Source: Streptomyces sp. NBC_01231 (GTDB lineage Bacteria > Actinomycetota > Actinomycetes > Streptomycetales > Streptomycetaceae). From it: DNA of 64,000 nt. The stretch spans positions 8,990,001-9,054,000 of the forward strand of contig CP108521.1 in the NCBI GenBank assembly GCA_035999765.1, given 5' to 3'. Of the stretch, positions 41,113 to 50,511 are shown in pieces; positions within the stretch are counted from its first letter, which is position 1; each line of letters begins with the position of its first letter. Below the pieces are notes generated by a model that worked only from the letters and a program-made list of their open reading frames with translations, was not told the origin of the DNA and did no database searches. Both the position numbers and the translations under genes were made by a program.

Positions 41113-42030
41113 TCAGATCTTGGTCTTCTCGCGGACCCAGGCGCCGATCTGAGCGATGGCGGCGTCGGTCTCCGGAATCCGGCCGGCGCCGTAGACGTAC
41201 GAGTGCTGGCCTCCGGGGACCACCACGGTCGTGGTGTCGATTCCGGCGTCCTTGACGCGGGCGGCGAACTCCTCGTCCTCGCCGGCCAGGACCTCGTACG
41301 TTCCCCAGGAGACGAGGGTCGGGGGCAGGCCGCTCAGGTCAGCCCGGTTCAGGTTGATCCTGGTGTCCGTGAACTCGATGCCTGTGCCGCCGATCCAGGA
41401 TTCCCGGAAGAATGACAGCAGTTCCCTGCTGAGGATCTTGTCCGTCCCGGCGTTGGCCGTGATGGTCTCGTTGGCGATCTCGAGGTCGCACCAGGGGGAG
41501 ATCGACACGATGGCGCCGGGCAGCGGCTGCTTCTTGTCGCGGAGGCGAAGCGCCAGGGCGACGGCGATGAACCCGCCTATTGAGTGGCCGATCGTGATGA
41601 TGTTTCCGGGCTCATAGCCTTCGGAGAGCAGCCAGTTGAAGGCCGCCTCGGCGTCGTCGACCTGAGCCGGGTACTTGTGTTCCGGTGCCCGCCGGAAGTC
41701 GATCACCAGGACGGGGGCGCCGGCGGCCTTGGCGATATGGCCGGCGAGCTTTCGGTCGACGTGTGCTGACGCCAGAACGGAGCCCCCGGCGTGACTGTGC
41801 AGGAGGACGTAGTCGGTGTTGGCGTCGACGGGTTCGCACCAGATTCCCGGCACACCGCCCGCGTCCACCTCACGGTAGGTGACGCCTTCCGGCTCCCGGG
41901 CCGCGAGATGGACTTGCTCCGCCTGGATGCGCGCCGCATCCACCTCGGACGGGGGATTCGCCCCTGTGGCCAGGAATTCCGTGAAGTGGATTGCTTCCGG
42001 GCTCAGTTCGACTGCAGTGTGCTCAGACAT
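41113..42030 (-). CDS. HSL-like alpha/beta hydrolase with variant oxyanion motif
   Basis: 305 residues. Nucleophile Ser in ITIGHSIGGFIA near residue 155, Asp region VLAGEDEEFAA and His in PGGQHSYVYG. The HGGG motif of the family is changed to HSHAGGSVLAS, keeping two glycines. ATG at 42030 after GGAGGTACC. No signal peptide. Different from the esterase at 39678. Substrate unknown. Confidence 0.87.
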   Translation of the reverse strand: MSEHTAVELSPEAIHFTEFLATGANPPSEVDAARIQAEQVHLAAREPEGVTYREVDAGGVPGIWCEPVDANTDYVLLHSHAGGSVLASAHVDRKLAGHIAKAAGAPVLVIDFRRAPEHKYPAQVDDAEAAFNWLLSEGYEPGNIITIGHSIGGFIAVALALRLRDKKQPLPGAIVSISPWCDLEIANETITANAGTDKILSRELLSFFRESWIGGTGIEFTDTRINLNRADLSGLPPTLVSWGTYEVLAGEDEEFAARVKDAGIDTTTVVVPGGQHSYVYGAGRIPETDAAIAQIGAWVREKTKI

Positions 42031-42277
42031 GTGGTACCTCCATGGGGGCCATTTGGCATATCGGTTCGCCCGGACCGGTATCGCCGGGGTTTGTCAGGCG
42101 GTGTGGGTGGGGTAGTCGGTGTGGCCGGTCTCATCTGCCACGGCGCTGGCGCCTTCGACGGCGGGGCGGATGCGGTTTCGAAGTAGCCGCCGAACTTGTT
42201 CGACCACCGCATCCGCTGTCACCTCGTCGTCGGCTCGCCGTCGTTTTCGGACGGGTTCGGTACGCGACATGTGGGAG

Positions 42278-43093
42278 TCAGTTCGGCATCCGGTTGAACC
42301 GGCGGACGATGCGGTCGAAGATCCGGGCCGGAAGGACGCGGTGGAACACGCTGATGCCGGCGGCCGTCGTGCCGGCGGTGCGCCGCAGTTTCGGGTTGCG
42401 GTCGGTGGCCGCCGCGACGATCACCTTGGCCACGGTGGCGGGATCGTCGCCGCCGCTGGTGTTTTTGGCCAGGACCTCGTCGAAGGTGCGCCGTCCCGAC
42501 GCGTAGAGCGGCAAGGGGGTGTCGCCCTGCACGCTGTGGTCCCCGAACGGGGTGTTGATCGGGCCGGGCTCGACGAGCAGGATCCGGACGCCGTGCTCGC
42601 GGACCTCGTGGTCCAGCGACCCGGAGTAGCCCTCGACCGCGTGCTTGGTCGAGGTGTAGATGGACATGAACGGGCTGGGGACGAACCCGCTGAGGGAGGA
42701 GACGTTGATGACGCGTCCGCGCCGTTGCGCGCGCATGTGCGGCAGAACCGCCTTGGTCATCCGCATGATGCCGTAGACGTTGACGTCGAAGACCTCCTGC
42801 GTCCGGGCGACGGAGAACTCCTCGGCGGCGCCGTTGGCGCCGACGCCGGCGTTGTTGACCAGGACGTCGATGCGCCCGAACCGGTCGATCACCTGCTTGA
42901 CCACGGAGGCGACCGATTCGTCGCTGGTCACGTCGAGGTCGAGGTAGGTCACTCCGGCGGGCGCGGTGACTCGCGCGGTGTTGCGAGCGGTTCCGATCAC
43001 CTCGAAGCCCGCCGCGGCGAAGGCACGGGCCGTCTCCTTGCCGATCCCCGATGAGGCACCTGTCACGAGCGCCACCGGTCGAGTTGCCGCCAT
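42278..43093 (-). CDS. Short-chain dehydrogenase/reductase, paralogue 1
   Basis: 271 residues with intact motifs: ALVTGASSGIGKETARAF, VLVNNAGVGANG, NVSSLSGF and the catalytic YTSTK. Closely related to the genes at 46240 and 55915 (shared FGRIDVLVNNAG, MTKAVLPHMRAQ, SLDHE(V/I)REHGVR). It oxidises or reduces a hydroxyl/keto group using NAD(P). ATG at 43093 with GGGAG six bases upstream; a GTG one codon earlier is in frame. A TetR-type operator lies about 50 bases upstream. Confidence 0.9.
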   Translation of the reverse strand: MAATRPVALVTGASSGIGKETARAFAAAGFEVIGTARNTARVTAPAGVTYLDLDVTSDESVASVVKQVIDRFGRIDVLVNNAGVGANGAAEEFSVARTQEVFDVNVYGIMRMTKAVLPHMRAQRRGRVINVSSLSGFVPSPFMSIYTSTKHAVEGYSGSLDHEVREHGVRILLVEPGPINTPFGDHSVQGDTPLPLYASGRRTFDEVLAKNTSGGDDPATVAKVIVAAATDRNPKLRRTAGTTAAGISVFHRVLPARIFDRIVRRFNRMPN

Positions 43094-43143
43094 CACGAGC
43101 TCCCTTGGGTTTGACGTACTCCCGCATCTTATTACGGTCGTAT

Positions 43144-43161
43144 GTCTTACGTTCGTATGAC
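43144..43161. promoter_or_regulatory. TetR-type operator of SDR paralogue 1
   Basis: GTCTTACGTTCGTATGAC, imperfect palindrome 51 bases before the ATG. Part of a 38-base block (43131-43168) that is conserved before the paralogues at 46240 and 55915. Confidence 0.65.
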
Positions 43162-43980
43162 TATATGATGGTCATCAGCCAATGACAAGTGGTTACGCCC
43201 ACTGATCCGAGAAGGATTCGGGAAACGTGGGGCGCGGCACCGGAAAGGCCATGAGCGGACGACGAGCTGGATTCGTCGGCTGATCTTCCCTGCGTAGTCC
43301 TTTTGGATCCACTTTGCTAATTTTTCTCCTGGTACGCCCGCCTGGCTACCGCGCTGGCGAACTGCGAGCTCCGGTCCTGCATGCATGGCAAGAGGCCCCT
43401 ACCGCCAGGAAGCAAGGGCGGCCAAGCGCGCGTATCGCAACTTCGAAGCTGGTGTTGCGCAGGGGTTCAGACGGAGGAGCCCAGGCAGGGCCAGACGGCA
43501 CCGCACCCGGTGGACTCGTTCGCCTGATCGGGGTGCCAGTCGGGCGCGAGGACGGTGGCGTGGCGACCGTGGCCGTCGGAGTGGACGAGAGCCAGGATGT
43601 CCGGGTGCGCGGTAAGGGGGGGCGGTGTCCTTGAACGCGTGATGCGGATGAGTTCGTGGAAGATCGCGGTGCCTTCCCAAGCTGCGCGGTCACCGTGGGT
43701 GAGGGCAGCGATACGGTGGCCGCGTTCATGGTGGCTTCTTGGCCGGCGGCCGCGAAGTGGACCGCGGAGGTCGATGCTGGCATCAAGGAGCCGTTTCCGG
43801 GGCGTCGTTGGTCGACCGGAAATGGATCGCGGCGGCGGGGTCCTGGGGCGTGCCGTTGGTCGGGACGTTTTTCGGTCTGCAGGCCGATGTCCTTCGGTTT
43901 GGGCCGCTGAGCTGCCGTCGGCTCCGCGCGGGTTATCTGCATCCAGGGCCTGTCATGGCGAGCCCTGGGGGCCCGGACAC
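43162..43980. other. Long gap with an unidentified coding remnant
   Basis: No intact gene. On the minus strand about 43500-43735 reads as ERGHRIAALTHGDRAAWEGT followed by AIFHELIRIT and LVHSDGHGRHATVLAP, which looks like a degraded protein, but I cannot name the family. About 43425-43510 resembles 47188-47270, so both SDR upstream regions share more than the operator. Confidence 0.4.
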
Positions 43981-44023
43981 GGGTCAGCCCCGGCTCCGTC
44001 GCTCTCGGAGCCGGGGCTGACCC
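43981..44023 (-). terminator. Strong hairpin terminator of the MFS gene at 44142
   Basis: Perfect 17-base arms, GGGTCAGCCCCGGCTCC and its complement, with a nine-base loop, about 120 bases past the MFS stop on the minus strand. Confidence 0.85.
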
Positions 44024-44141
44024 TGCATCGTGTACGGCGAGGCGTCCCCACCCCGCGCCGTACACGAAGTACCTGAAGTACCCGAAGTGATCGCAGCGAC
44101 CGCAGTACCAGAAGTACCGGGCATACCCGGTGTACGGGCCG

Positions 44142-45674
44142 TCAGTGGGCGATCACCGGGATCTTCATCTCGTCCTCGGCACCCTCGCCGGAGGCCGGAC
44201 CGACTTCCGGCTTGCCGGTGTTGATGAAGGTCGCGGCGATCACCGCGGCGAGTACGAGGATGCCGACGGCGAACCAGATCGCGTTGGTGTAGCCGTGCAC
44301 CTGACCCTCCAGCTGGACCAGCTGCTGCTGGGCCTGGGAACCGGCGCCGCCGATGTGGTCCTTGATGTACGAGGTCGTCGCCGAGGCGGCGATCGTGTTC
44401 AGCAGGGCCGTACCGATCGCGCCGCCCACCTGCTGCGAGGTGTTGACCATCGCGGAGGCGACACCGGAGTCACGCGGCTCGACACCGTGCGTGGACAGGG
44501 AGAGGGCGGGCATGAACGCCGTACCCATGCCGAGGCCGAGCAGCACCAGCCCCGGCAGGATGACACCGGCGTACGAGGTGTCGATCTCCAGCCGGGTGAG
44601 GAAGAACATGCCGGTCCCGGCGACCAGGAAGCCCGGAGCCATCAGCAGGCGCGGGGGAACCCGGGTTATCAGGCGGGTGCCGATCTGCGTGGAGCCCACC
44701 ATCAGGCCGCCGATCAACGGCAGGAAGGCGAGGCCGGTCTTGACCGGCGAGTAGCCCTTCACGAGCTGCATGTAGTAGGTCAGAAAGAGGAACAGGCCGA
44801 ACAACGCGATGATCGCGAGGCCGAGGGAGAGGTAGACGCCTCCGCGGTTGCGCTCGGTGATGACGCGCAGCGGCAGCAGCGGGGCCCTGACCTTGGACTC
44901 GGTGAAGACGAACGCGGCGAGCAGCACCGCTGCGGCGAAGAACAGGCCGACCGTCGTGGAGTCGCCCCAGCCATCGGACTCGGCGCGGGTGAAGGCGTAG
45001 ACGAGCGTGACCAGACCGAGGATGGACAGGACGACGCCCGGGATGTCGAGCGGCGAGCGGTTGCGGCTGCCGGACGGCTCACGGATGACGAAGTACGCGC
45101 CCGTGGCCGCGATGACGGCGAACGGGATGTTGACGAAGAACGTCCAGCGCCAGTCCATGTACTCGGTCAGGACGCCGCCGAGGATGAAGCCCACGGCGCC
45201 GCCGCCACCGGCGATCGCGCCGTAGATGCCGAACGCCTTGGCGCGCTCCTTGGGCTCCGTGAACGTCACGGCGAGCAGGGAGAGTGCGGCGGGCGCGAGC
45301 AGCGCGCCGAAGGCACCCTGCAGGGCACGGGCGCCGAGCATCGTCGCCTCGTTCGTGGCCGCGCCGCCGAGGGCGGACGCGGCGGCGAAGCCGATCAGAC
45401 CGGCGACGAAGGTGTGCTTGCGGCCCCAGAGATCCGCGATACGGCCGCCGAAGAGCAGCAGACCACCGAAGGCCAGGGCGTACGCCGTGATGACCCACTG
45501 GCGGTTGCCGTCGGATATGCCCAGGTCCTGCTGGGCGGACGGCAACGCGATGTTCACGATGGTCGCGTCCAGCACGACCATCAGCTGAGCGAGCGCGATG
45601 AAGGTGAGCGCTTTCCAGCGGTTGGAATGGGAGTCGGCTGCCGCCTTGGCGGTGGCCTGAGCTGTTTCAGACAT
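44142..45674 (-). CDS. MFS efflux pump, DHA2 (EmrB/QacA) family
   Basis: 510 residues with about 14 hydrophobic segments. Helix 1 motif VVLDATIVNIALPSA, loop motif FGGRIADLWGRK, and helix-5 region GAIAGGGGAVGFILGG are visible. A Lys/Asp/Glu-rich C-terminal tail is cytoplasmic. ATG at 45674; the ribosome site is weak (GTGGGTATCCCC). The upstream TetR remnant at 45841 probably used to repress it, so expression may now be unregulated (inference). Confidence 0.92.
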   Translation of the reverse strand: MSETAQATAKAAADSHSNRWKALTFIALAQLMVVLDATIVNIALPSAQQDLGISDGNRQWVITAYALAFGGLLLFGGRIADLWGRKHTFVAGLIGFAAASALGGAATNEATMLGARALQGAFGALLAPAALSLLAVTFTEPKERAKAFGIYGAIAGGGGAVGFILGGVLTEYMDWRWTFFVNIPFAVIAATGAYFVIREPSGSRNRSPLDIPGVVLSILGLVTLVYAFTRAESDGWGDSTTVGLFFAAAVLLAAFVFTESKVRAPLLPLRVITERNRGGVYLSLGLAIIALFGLFLFLTYYMQLVKGYSPVKTGLAFLPLIGGLMVGSTQIGTRLITRVPPRLLMAPGFLVAGTGMFFLTRLEIDTSYAGVILPGLVLLGLGMGTAFMPALSLSTHGVEPRDSGVASAMVNTSQQVGGAIGTALLNTIAASATTSYIKDHIGGAGSQAQQQLVQLEGQVHGYTNAIWFAVGILVLAAVIAATFINTGKPEVGPASGEGAEDEMKIPVIAH

Positions 45675-45791
45675 GGGGATACCCACTTCGGGACTTCGTG
45701 GCGAGACATCGAGATAGGGACTGGGACGGCTCGTCATCGTCGACGGCCGAAAGCGTTGTACGAGGTGATTACTGGTGACGACTACTGGCGG

Positions 45792-45824
45792 GCGCCGAGC
45801 GCCGAGCGCCGATCGATATCGATC
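45792..45824. repeat. Triple GCGCCGA repeat joined to a 14-bp palindrome
   Basis: GCGCCGA occurs three times in tandem (45792-45812) and runs into the perfect palindrome GATCGATATCGATC (45811-45824), followed by repeated ACCG. It lies in the promoter region of the MFS gene and could be its operator. Confidence 0.5.
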
Positions 45825-45840
45825 TGACCGACCGACCGGA

Positions 45841-46164
45841 TCAGTCACGCTCGTCCATGTCCTCCACGATCACGGCCGATCCGGGCAGTACGGAGCGGGC
45901 GGGTGCCCGCAGACCCGTCCAGGAACAACTGCAGATGACGGTGCGCTGGCTGACGGCGGCCATCAGATCGCCGGACCCCACATCGGGGCGCAACTGCCCG
46001 GCCTCTCGGGCGCGCTGCATCATTTGCCCGACCAGTTCCATCAGCCGCTCGCGTGCGACGAGCAGACCGGGGTGGTCCTGGTCGAAATTCTTCGAGAGCA
46101 TCGGACACAGGGCGCCGATCCGCTCGTCCGAGTGCCCGACCACGCCGTCCCCGGCGACGTCCAC
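45841..46164 (-). pseudogene. C-terminal remnant of a TetR regulator
   Basis: 107 codons matching the ligand-binding half of SbtR-like TetR proteins (HSDERIGALCPMLSKN, ERLMELVGQMMQRAREAG, LRPDVGSGDLMAAVS). The N-terminal DNA-binding domain is missing: upstream DNA up to the SDR stop at 46240 has no helix-turn-helix frame. Positioned directly upstream of, and on the same strand as, the MFS pump. Confidence 0.75.
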
Positions 46165-46239
46165 GGCTACTAGGCTCCACCCACCTCGGGACAGTCCGCG
46201 GTCTCCACCGATATCAGAGCGGTTCGCTGTCTGCAGATC

Positions 46240-47058
46240 TCAGCCGGGAAGCTTGTTGCTCTTGCGGATCTGTCCGTCGAAGACCGCGGCGGGAAGGATT
46301 CGGTGCGCCGCGCTGACGAGTCGGGCTTGCCGGCCGGCGGTGTACCGCACCTTCGGCTTGGAGTCAGTGGCGGCCGCGACGATCGCCTTCGCGACGACGG
46401 CGGGGTCGTCGCCCTCCTCGTTGACCGCCAACCCCACCTTGTCGGCGATGCGCCGCTGCTCCGCATAGATCTGCAGGGGCATGTCGGGCGCGACGGTGTT
46501 CGCCTCGAATGCGGATTTGGTACCGCCCGGCTGGACGATGAGGGCCCGGACCCCGTGTTCGCGGATCTCGTGGTCCAGGGATTCGGTGAACCCCTCGAGC
46601 GCGTGTTTGGACGCCGAGTAGTTGGCCATGTAGGGCGCGGGGAGGAACCCGAGGACGGACGAGATGTTGATGATGCGCCCGCTTCCCTGGGCGCGCATGT
46701 GCGGGAGAACGGCCTTGGTCATGCGCATCACACCGAAGACGTTGGTGTTGAAGAGGCGCTCGGCCTGCGCGAGAGAGTTTTCCTCCCACGCGCCCGAGGA
46801 GCCGATGCCCGCGTTGTTGACGAGAACGTCGATCCGCCCGAACCGCTCGATCACCTGCTCGACCGCGGCGGCGACCGAATCGTCGTTGCCCACGTCGAGG
46901 GCGAGGAACGTCACGCCGTCGCGACGGTCGGCTCCCGACGTCTTCCGGCTCGTTCCCACCGTCTCGAAACCTGCTGCGGCGAGCGCCAGGGCGGCCTCCT
47001 TGCCGATACCGGTGGACGCGCCTGTCACGAGTGCCACCGGGCGGTTTGTTGCAGTCAT
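46240..47058 (-). CDS. Short-chain dehydrogenase/reductase, paralogue 2
   Basis: 272 residues, motifs VALVTGASTGIGKEAALAL, VLVNNAGIGSSG, NISSVLGFLPAP and YSASK intact. It has the same C-terminal plan as its paralogues (AKAIVAAATDSKPKVRYTAG and FDGQIRKSNKLPG). ATG at 47058 preceded by GGGAGCTCGTG. Two overlapping TetR-type operators lie about 50 bases upstream. Confidence 0.9.
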   Translation of the reverse strand: MTATNRPVALVTGASTGIGKEAALALAAAGFETVGTSRKTSGADRRDGVTFLALDVGNDDSVAAAVEQVIERFGRIDVLVNNAGIGSSGAWEENSLAQAERLFNTNVFGVMRMTKAVLPHMRAQGSGRIINISSVLGFLPAPYMANYSASKHALEGFTESLDHEIREHGVRALIVQPGGTKSAFEANTVAPDMPLQIYAEQRRIADKVGLAVNEEGDDPAVVAKAIVAAATDSKPKVRYTAGRQARLVSAAHRILPAAVFDGQIRKSNKLPG

Positions 47059-47092
47059 CACGAGCTCCCTTGATTTTGGAGTATGACCGTAT

Positions 47093-47132
47093 GTCGTACG
47101 ATCGTATGTCTTACGTTCGTACGACCATACGA
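47093..47132. promoter_or_regulatory. Overlapping TetR-type operators of SDR paralogue 2
   Basis: GTCTTACGTTCGTACGAC at 47108-47125 matches the shared consensus; a second palindromic element, GTCGTACGATCGTATGTC, overlaps it at 47093-47110. The 38-base block 47095-47132 matches those of the other two paralogues. Confidence 0.68.
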
Positions 47133-47534
47133 GGATCGTCGGTCGATGGCAAGTGGTCGCGTCCAGTGATTCGAGAAGGATGCGCCGCGCGTATCACAGG
47201 TTCGAAGCTGGGGGGCGGTGAGCAGAGCCCAGAGGGCGGGGCACAGGCAGGGCCAGACGGCACCGTGGTGTCCTTCGTACTGATGCTGCCCATCCCGCCA
47301 CCGGCACCAGGCGCGGGAAAACGCGCGGGAACGCTTTGTGGGGACCGAACTCGACTTGATCGTCGCGGGTCACCTCGAGGACCTCGCAGTCGGGCAGGTG
47401 GAACAACTCCCACGCGGCTGAAGAGGCCGCGTCGGCCGTAGGACAGGCGCCTGCTGTGTGGCGAAGGCCATCCCCCGGCCGTGGCGGTGCGCCGTTTCAT
47501 CACCGCGTACGCAGAGCGGTGTGTGTGGTGGCGC
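47133..47534. other. Gap with no intact gene, 402 bp
   Basis: A minus-strand frame 47194-47406 begins MFHLPDCEVLEVTRDD and looks partly coding, but no family was recognised. The right end of the homology with 43425-43510 is here. Confidence 0.4.
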
Positions 47535-48206
47535 TCAGCGCGTGGGGGACAGGGCGCCGCGGAAGGTGCGCCGGTAGGCGAGCGGCGAGACGCCAATAGC
47601 GGCATGCAGGTGTTCTCGTAGCGATGTGCCGCCGGCGAAGCCGACTTGGCCGGCGATCTCGTCCACCGGCAGGTTTGTGGTTTCCAGGAGGTGTCGTGCG
47701 CGGTCGACGCGTTGCTGGATGAGCCAGCGTCCCGGGCTCATGCCCACCTCTTCGGTGAAGCGGCGGGCGAAGGTGCGCAGGCTCATGTGGGAGTGCTCGG
47801 CGAGGTCCGTCAGAGTCATGGGCTCGTGGAGGTTCTCCAGGGCCCACCGGCGGACGGTGGCCGTTCCGCTGGCCGTGGCCTCGGGTACCGGGTGCTGGAT
47901 GTACTGCGCCTGCCCTCCTTCGCGCCACGGCGGGGCAACGCACATGCGGGCCACCTGGTTGGCGACTTCGCTGCCGTGGTCCTTGCGGATGATGTGCAGG
48001 CAGACGTCGAGCCCGGAGGCGGCGCCCGCTGAGGTCAGGATGTCCCCGTCGTCGATGAACAGGGCGTCCGGATCGAGTGCGACCTGTGGGAAGCGTTTAC
48101 GGAAGAGGTCCGCGACCATCCAGTGGGTGGTAGCCGGCCGACCGTCGAGGAGACCGGCTGCGGCGAGGACGAAGGCGCCGGTGCAGACCCGGGTCGCGTG
48201 GATCAT
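47535..48206 (-). pseudogene. GlxA-type AraC regulator, N-terminally truncated
   Basis: The retained part begins inside the DJ-1/PfpI-like amidotransferase domain (VCTGAFVLAAAGLLDGRPAT) and runs through the C-terminal AraC DNA-binding domain (MTLTDLAEHSHMSLRTFARR, then VDEIAGQVGFAGGTSLREHL). From an ATG at 48206 it would give 223 residues against about 320 for the family, so about 90 N-terminal residues are missing; upstream sequence does not continue the domain. The HTH is whole, so a truncated binding protein could still be made. Confidence 0.75.
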
Positions 48207-48577
48207 CCGCCGGTGGCAATCGCCCTCCGGCTCAGATCGTGGCCCGCGACTCCGAACGCTGACCGACGCGATCCCCGATCCGCTGCTGACCGGTGCGCCG
48301 GCACCTTCGTGACGACACCTTGCAGCTCCCTCTCCGGACGAACTCGCACAGGAGCAGAAGCCATGGCACACCAAGCAGAGGGCAACCAGAGGGGCAACCG
48401 AACTCGTCCATGATCAAGACCTCGGATCCGGCGAAGAACCGCATGCGGGTCCTCCAGCAGCTCGGCCGCAGAGGACCTGCCACCCCGGTGGCGCCGGCTG
48501 AGTCCCAGCTGGAGAGAACCTGCCGGCATCCGGCCGTGCCCCGAAAGCCACAGCCTGGAGGCTGGGGATTCGGTGCG
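48207..48577. other. Gap with no supported gene, 371 bp
   Basis: Contains the break point of the truncated GlxA gene and the region downstream of the TetR stop. Reading frames on both strands have no ribosome site or recognisable domain. Confidence 0.45.
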
Positions 48578-49168
48578 TCAGACGCGCTGCCCGGCGTCCA
48601 GCAGGGTGAGGGCGTTGTTTATCCCCTGATCGAGGAGCTCGTTGGCGAGTTGAGTGTCGGTCAGGGCGCGGGAAAGCTGCAGTGTCCCGGCCATCAGGCC
48701 GAGGAGGCTGAGCGCCTTCACACGTGCGGAGGACGGGTCCTCGGGTGCCATGCGTTCGGCAATGCCCTCGACGAGGATCAGCACACCGTCGGTGTACGCC
48801 TGCCTGGTTGCGTCGGTGCAGCGCCCGATCTCGTCGAGCAGAGCGGCGTTGGGGCAGCCGTCGCCAAGCATTTCGCGGTGCTGGGGCGAGAGGTAACCCC
48901 GCACGATCTGCTCGAGTCCGGCGCGGCCGGGCGCGGCCTGTGCGACGACGTTCTCGGCCTGCGCCTTCAACTGGTCGGCGATCGCCGTGGTGACGAGGTC
49001 GTCCTTGGATGCGAAGTGAGCGTAGAAGGCGCCATTGGTCAGTCCCGCGTCCTTCATGAGCGTCGAGACCCCGGAGCCGTCGATACCGTCCTGCTTGAAC
49101 CGGCGGCCCGCCGTCTCGATGATCCGCCGACGGGTCTCCGACTTGTGCTCTTTTCCGTACCGCACCAC
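48578..49168 (-). CDS. TetR-family regulator, paralogue A
   Basis: 196 residues. The helix-turn-helix is at about residues 30-60 (VSTLMKDAGLTNGAFYAHFA) within a classic TetR N-terminus (SETRRRIIETAGRRF), followed by a helical ligand domain (GCPNAALLDEIGRCTDATRQ). GTG at 49168 with AAGGAG eight bases upstream. Strongly similar to the regulator at 58028. A degenerate copy of the shared operator (49227-49248) lies upstream, compatible with autoregulation. A candidate controller of the SDR/ester cyclase regulon (inference). Confidence 0.9.
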   Translation of the reverse strand: MVRYGKEHKSETRRRIIETAGRRFKQDGIDGSGVSTLMKDAGLTNGAFYAHFASKDDLVTTAIADQLKAQAENVVAQAAPGRAGLEQIVRGYLSPQHREMLGDGCPNAALLDEIGRCTDATRQAYTDGVLILVEGIAERMAPEDPSSARVKALSLLGLMAGTLQLSRALTDTQLANELLDQGINNALTLLDAGQRV

Positions 49169-49554
49169 GCCACACGCTCCTTCGTCGGCCGGAAGGACCG
49201 GTTGCCCTTCACCGACTCAGCCAGTCTATGGTATTGCAAACGTAATCCAAAGATTCGGCAGCGACGACGGCCCGCCGCCTCGCCGCCAGTGCCCTCTGCG
49301 GCAAGGACGACGGGCGGGCGTCGGGCTTTCAGGAGTGAGGGAAGCCACGCCGGCACTGATCAACCAGGGCACGGTCGATCTGCTCCTGCCCGCCGAGATC
49401 CGGCGCGTGCACGTCTGCGGGGCGGACATGTGCAACCTGCGCTTCCTGGCCGATTTGCCCTGGGCTCCGGCCGAGCTGCGGCCTCCAGGTCCGCACCTGT
49501 CCGGAGACCAACTCGACGCCCAGCAGAGGTCGGTGGGACATGGTCGAGCCTCCT
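49169..49554. other. Gap of 386 bp with TetR promoter
   Basis: Holds the promoter of TetR paralogue A. A plus-strand stretch near 49360-49470 (LLLPAEIRRVHVCGADMCNL) has some coding look, as of a zinc-finger protein end, but is not supported as a gene. Confidence 0.4.
49227..49248. promoter_or_regulatory. Degenerate operator upstream of TetR paralogue A
   Basis: TATGGTATTGCAAACGTAAT and the next two bases match the SDR operator block (TATGGTCGTACGAACGTAAG...) at 16 of 22 positions. It lies about 60 bases before the TetR GTG. Confidence 0.4.
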
Positions 49555-50511
49555 CTATACCTTCCCCGTCCCCTCCACGGTCAGCACGATCTTGCCGGTG
49601 GTGCGGCCGGTCTCGCCCAGGGCGTGGGCCTTGGCGGCCTCTGCGAGCGGGAAGGTGGCCTCGATGTGGGCGCGCAGGGCGCCGCTTTCGACGAGGTCGG
49701 CGATGGCCTGCATGCCGGCACGGTCGGCCTCGACGAGGAGGGCCTCGTAGCGGATGCCCCGTTCGGCGATGCCGGCCAGTTCGTCGGGGTCGATGGGTAC
49801 CGGCAGGATCGAGACGAGGGTGCCGCCCGGGCGCAGCACGGCCAGGGAGCGGGCGCGGGCGGCGGTGTCCAGCGAGATCGGGTCGAGGACCACGTCGACG
49901 TCCTTGACGGCCTCGGTGAAGTCGACCGCGTGGTAGTCGATGGCCTCGTCCATTCCCAGGGGCCGCAGGAAGTCGTGCTTGGTGGCACTGGCGGTGCCGA
50001 TGACGTAGGCGCCGCGGGACTTGGCGATCTGGACGGCGAGATGGCCGACGCCGCCGGCCGCCGCGTGGATGAGGACGCGCTGCCCGGGCTGGATGTCGGC
50101 GGTGTCGACGAGTGCCTGGTAGGCGGTCAGTGCGGCGAGCGGCAGGGCACCGGCCTGGACGTGGTCGATACCGGCGGGCTTGTGGACGAAGGCGCGGGCG
50201 GGGTCGGTCACGTATTCGGCGTGGGCGCCGACGCCGTGGGGGTAGGGCAGCATGCCGAAGACCTCGTCGCCCGGCTTGAACAGGGTGACGCCGGTGCCGA
50301 CGGCCTCGACGACTCCGGATACGTCCCAGCCCAGGATCAGGGGCAGGCCCTGGACGCTCATGGGCTGGGCACGGTTCCACCAGTCTGTCGGGTTGACGCC
50401 GGCCGCACGGACGGCGATCAGGATCTCACTCAACCCCGGCTCAGGACGGGGCAGTTCGACTTCCTTGAGCACCTCGGGGGAACCGTGGGCGTCCTGGCGG
50501 ATGGCGCGCAT
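49555..50511 (-). CDS. NADP-dependent quinone oxidoreductase-like MDR protein
   Basis: 318 residues of the zinc-free MDR family. N-terminal VRAAGVNPTDWWNRA, LGWDVSGVVEAVGTG, nucleotide loop VLIHAAAGGVGHLAVQIAK near residue 145, and C-terminal AKAHALGETGRTTGKIVL are typical. ATG at 50511 has no clear Shine-Dalgarno sequence. Third reductase of this kind in the window. Gene is isolated; oriented toward TetR paralogue A, which it may be controlled by. Confidence 0.88.
   Translation of the reverse strand: MRAIRQDAHGSPEVLKEVELPRPEPGLSEILIAVRAAGVNPTDWWNRAQPMSVQGLPLILGWDVSGVVEAVGTGVTLFKPGDEVFGMLPYPHGVGAHAEYVTDPARAFVHKPAGIDHVQAGALPLAALTAYQALVDTADIQPGQRVLIHAAAGGVGHLAVQIAKSRGAYVIGTASATKHDFLRPLGMDEAIDYHAVDFTEAVKDVDVVLDPISLDTAARARSLAVLRPGGTLVSILPVPIDPDELAGIAERGIRYEALLVEADRAGMQAIADLVESGALRAHIEATFPLAEAAKAHALGETGRTTGKIVLTVEGTGKV

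Noticed and set aside
43346..44065. 239-codon minus-strand frame in the gap
   Set aside because: Composition is Pro/Arg/Ser-rich and the coding-looking pieces lie in a different frame, so it is not the real product.
44059..44115. Short repeated GAAGTACC-like units
   Set aside because: A handful of imperfect 8-9 base units beyond the terminator; too short and irregular for a CRISPR array or a meaningful tandem repeat.
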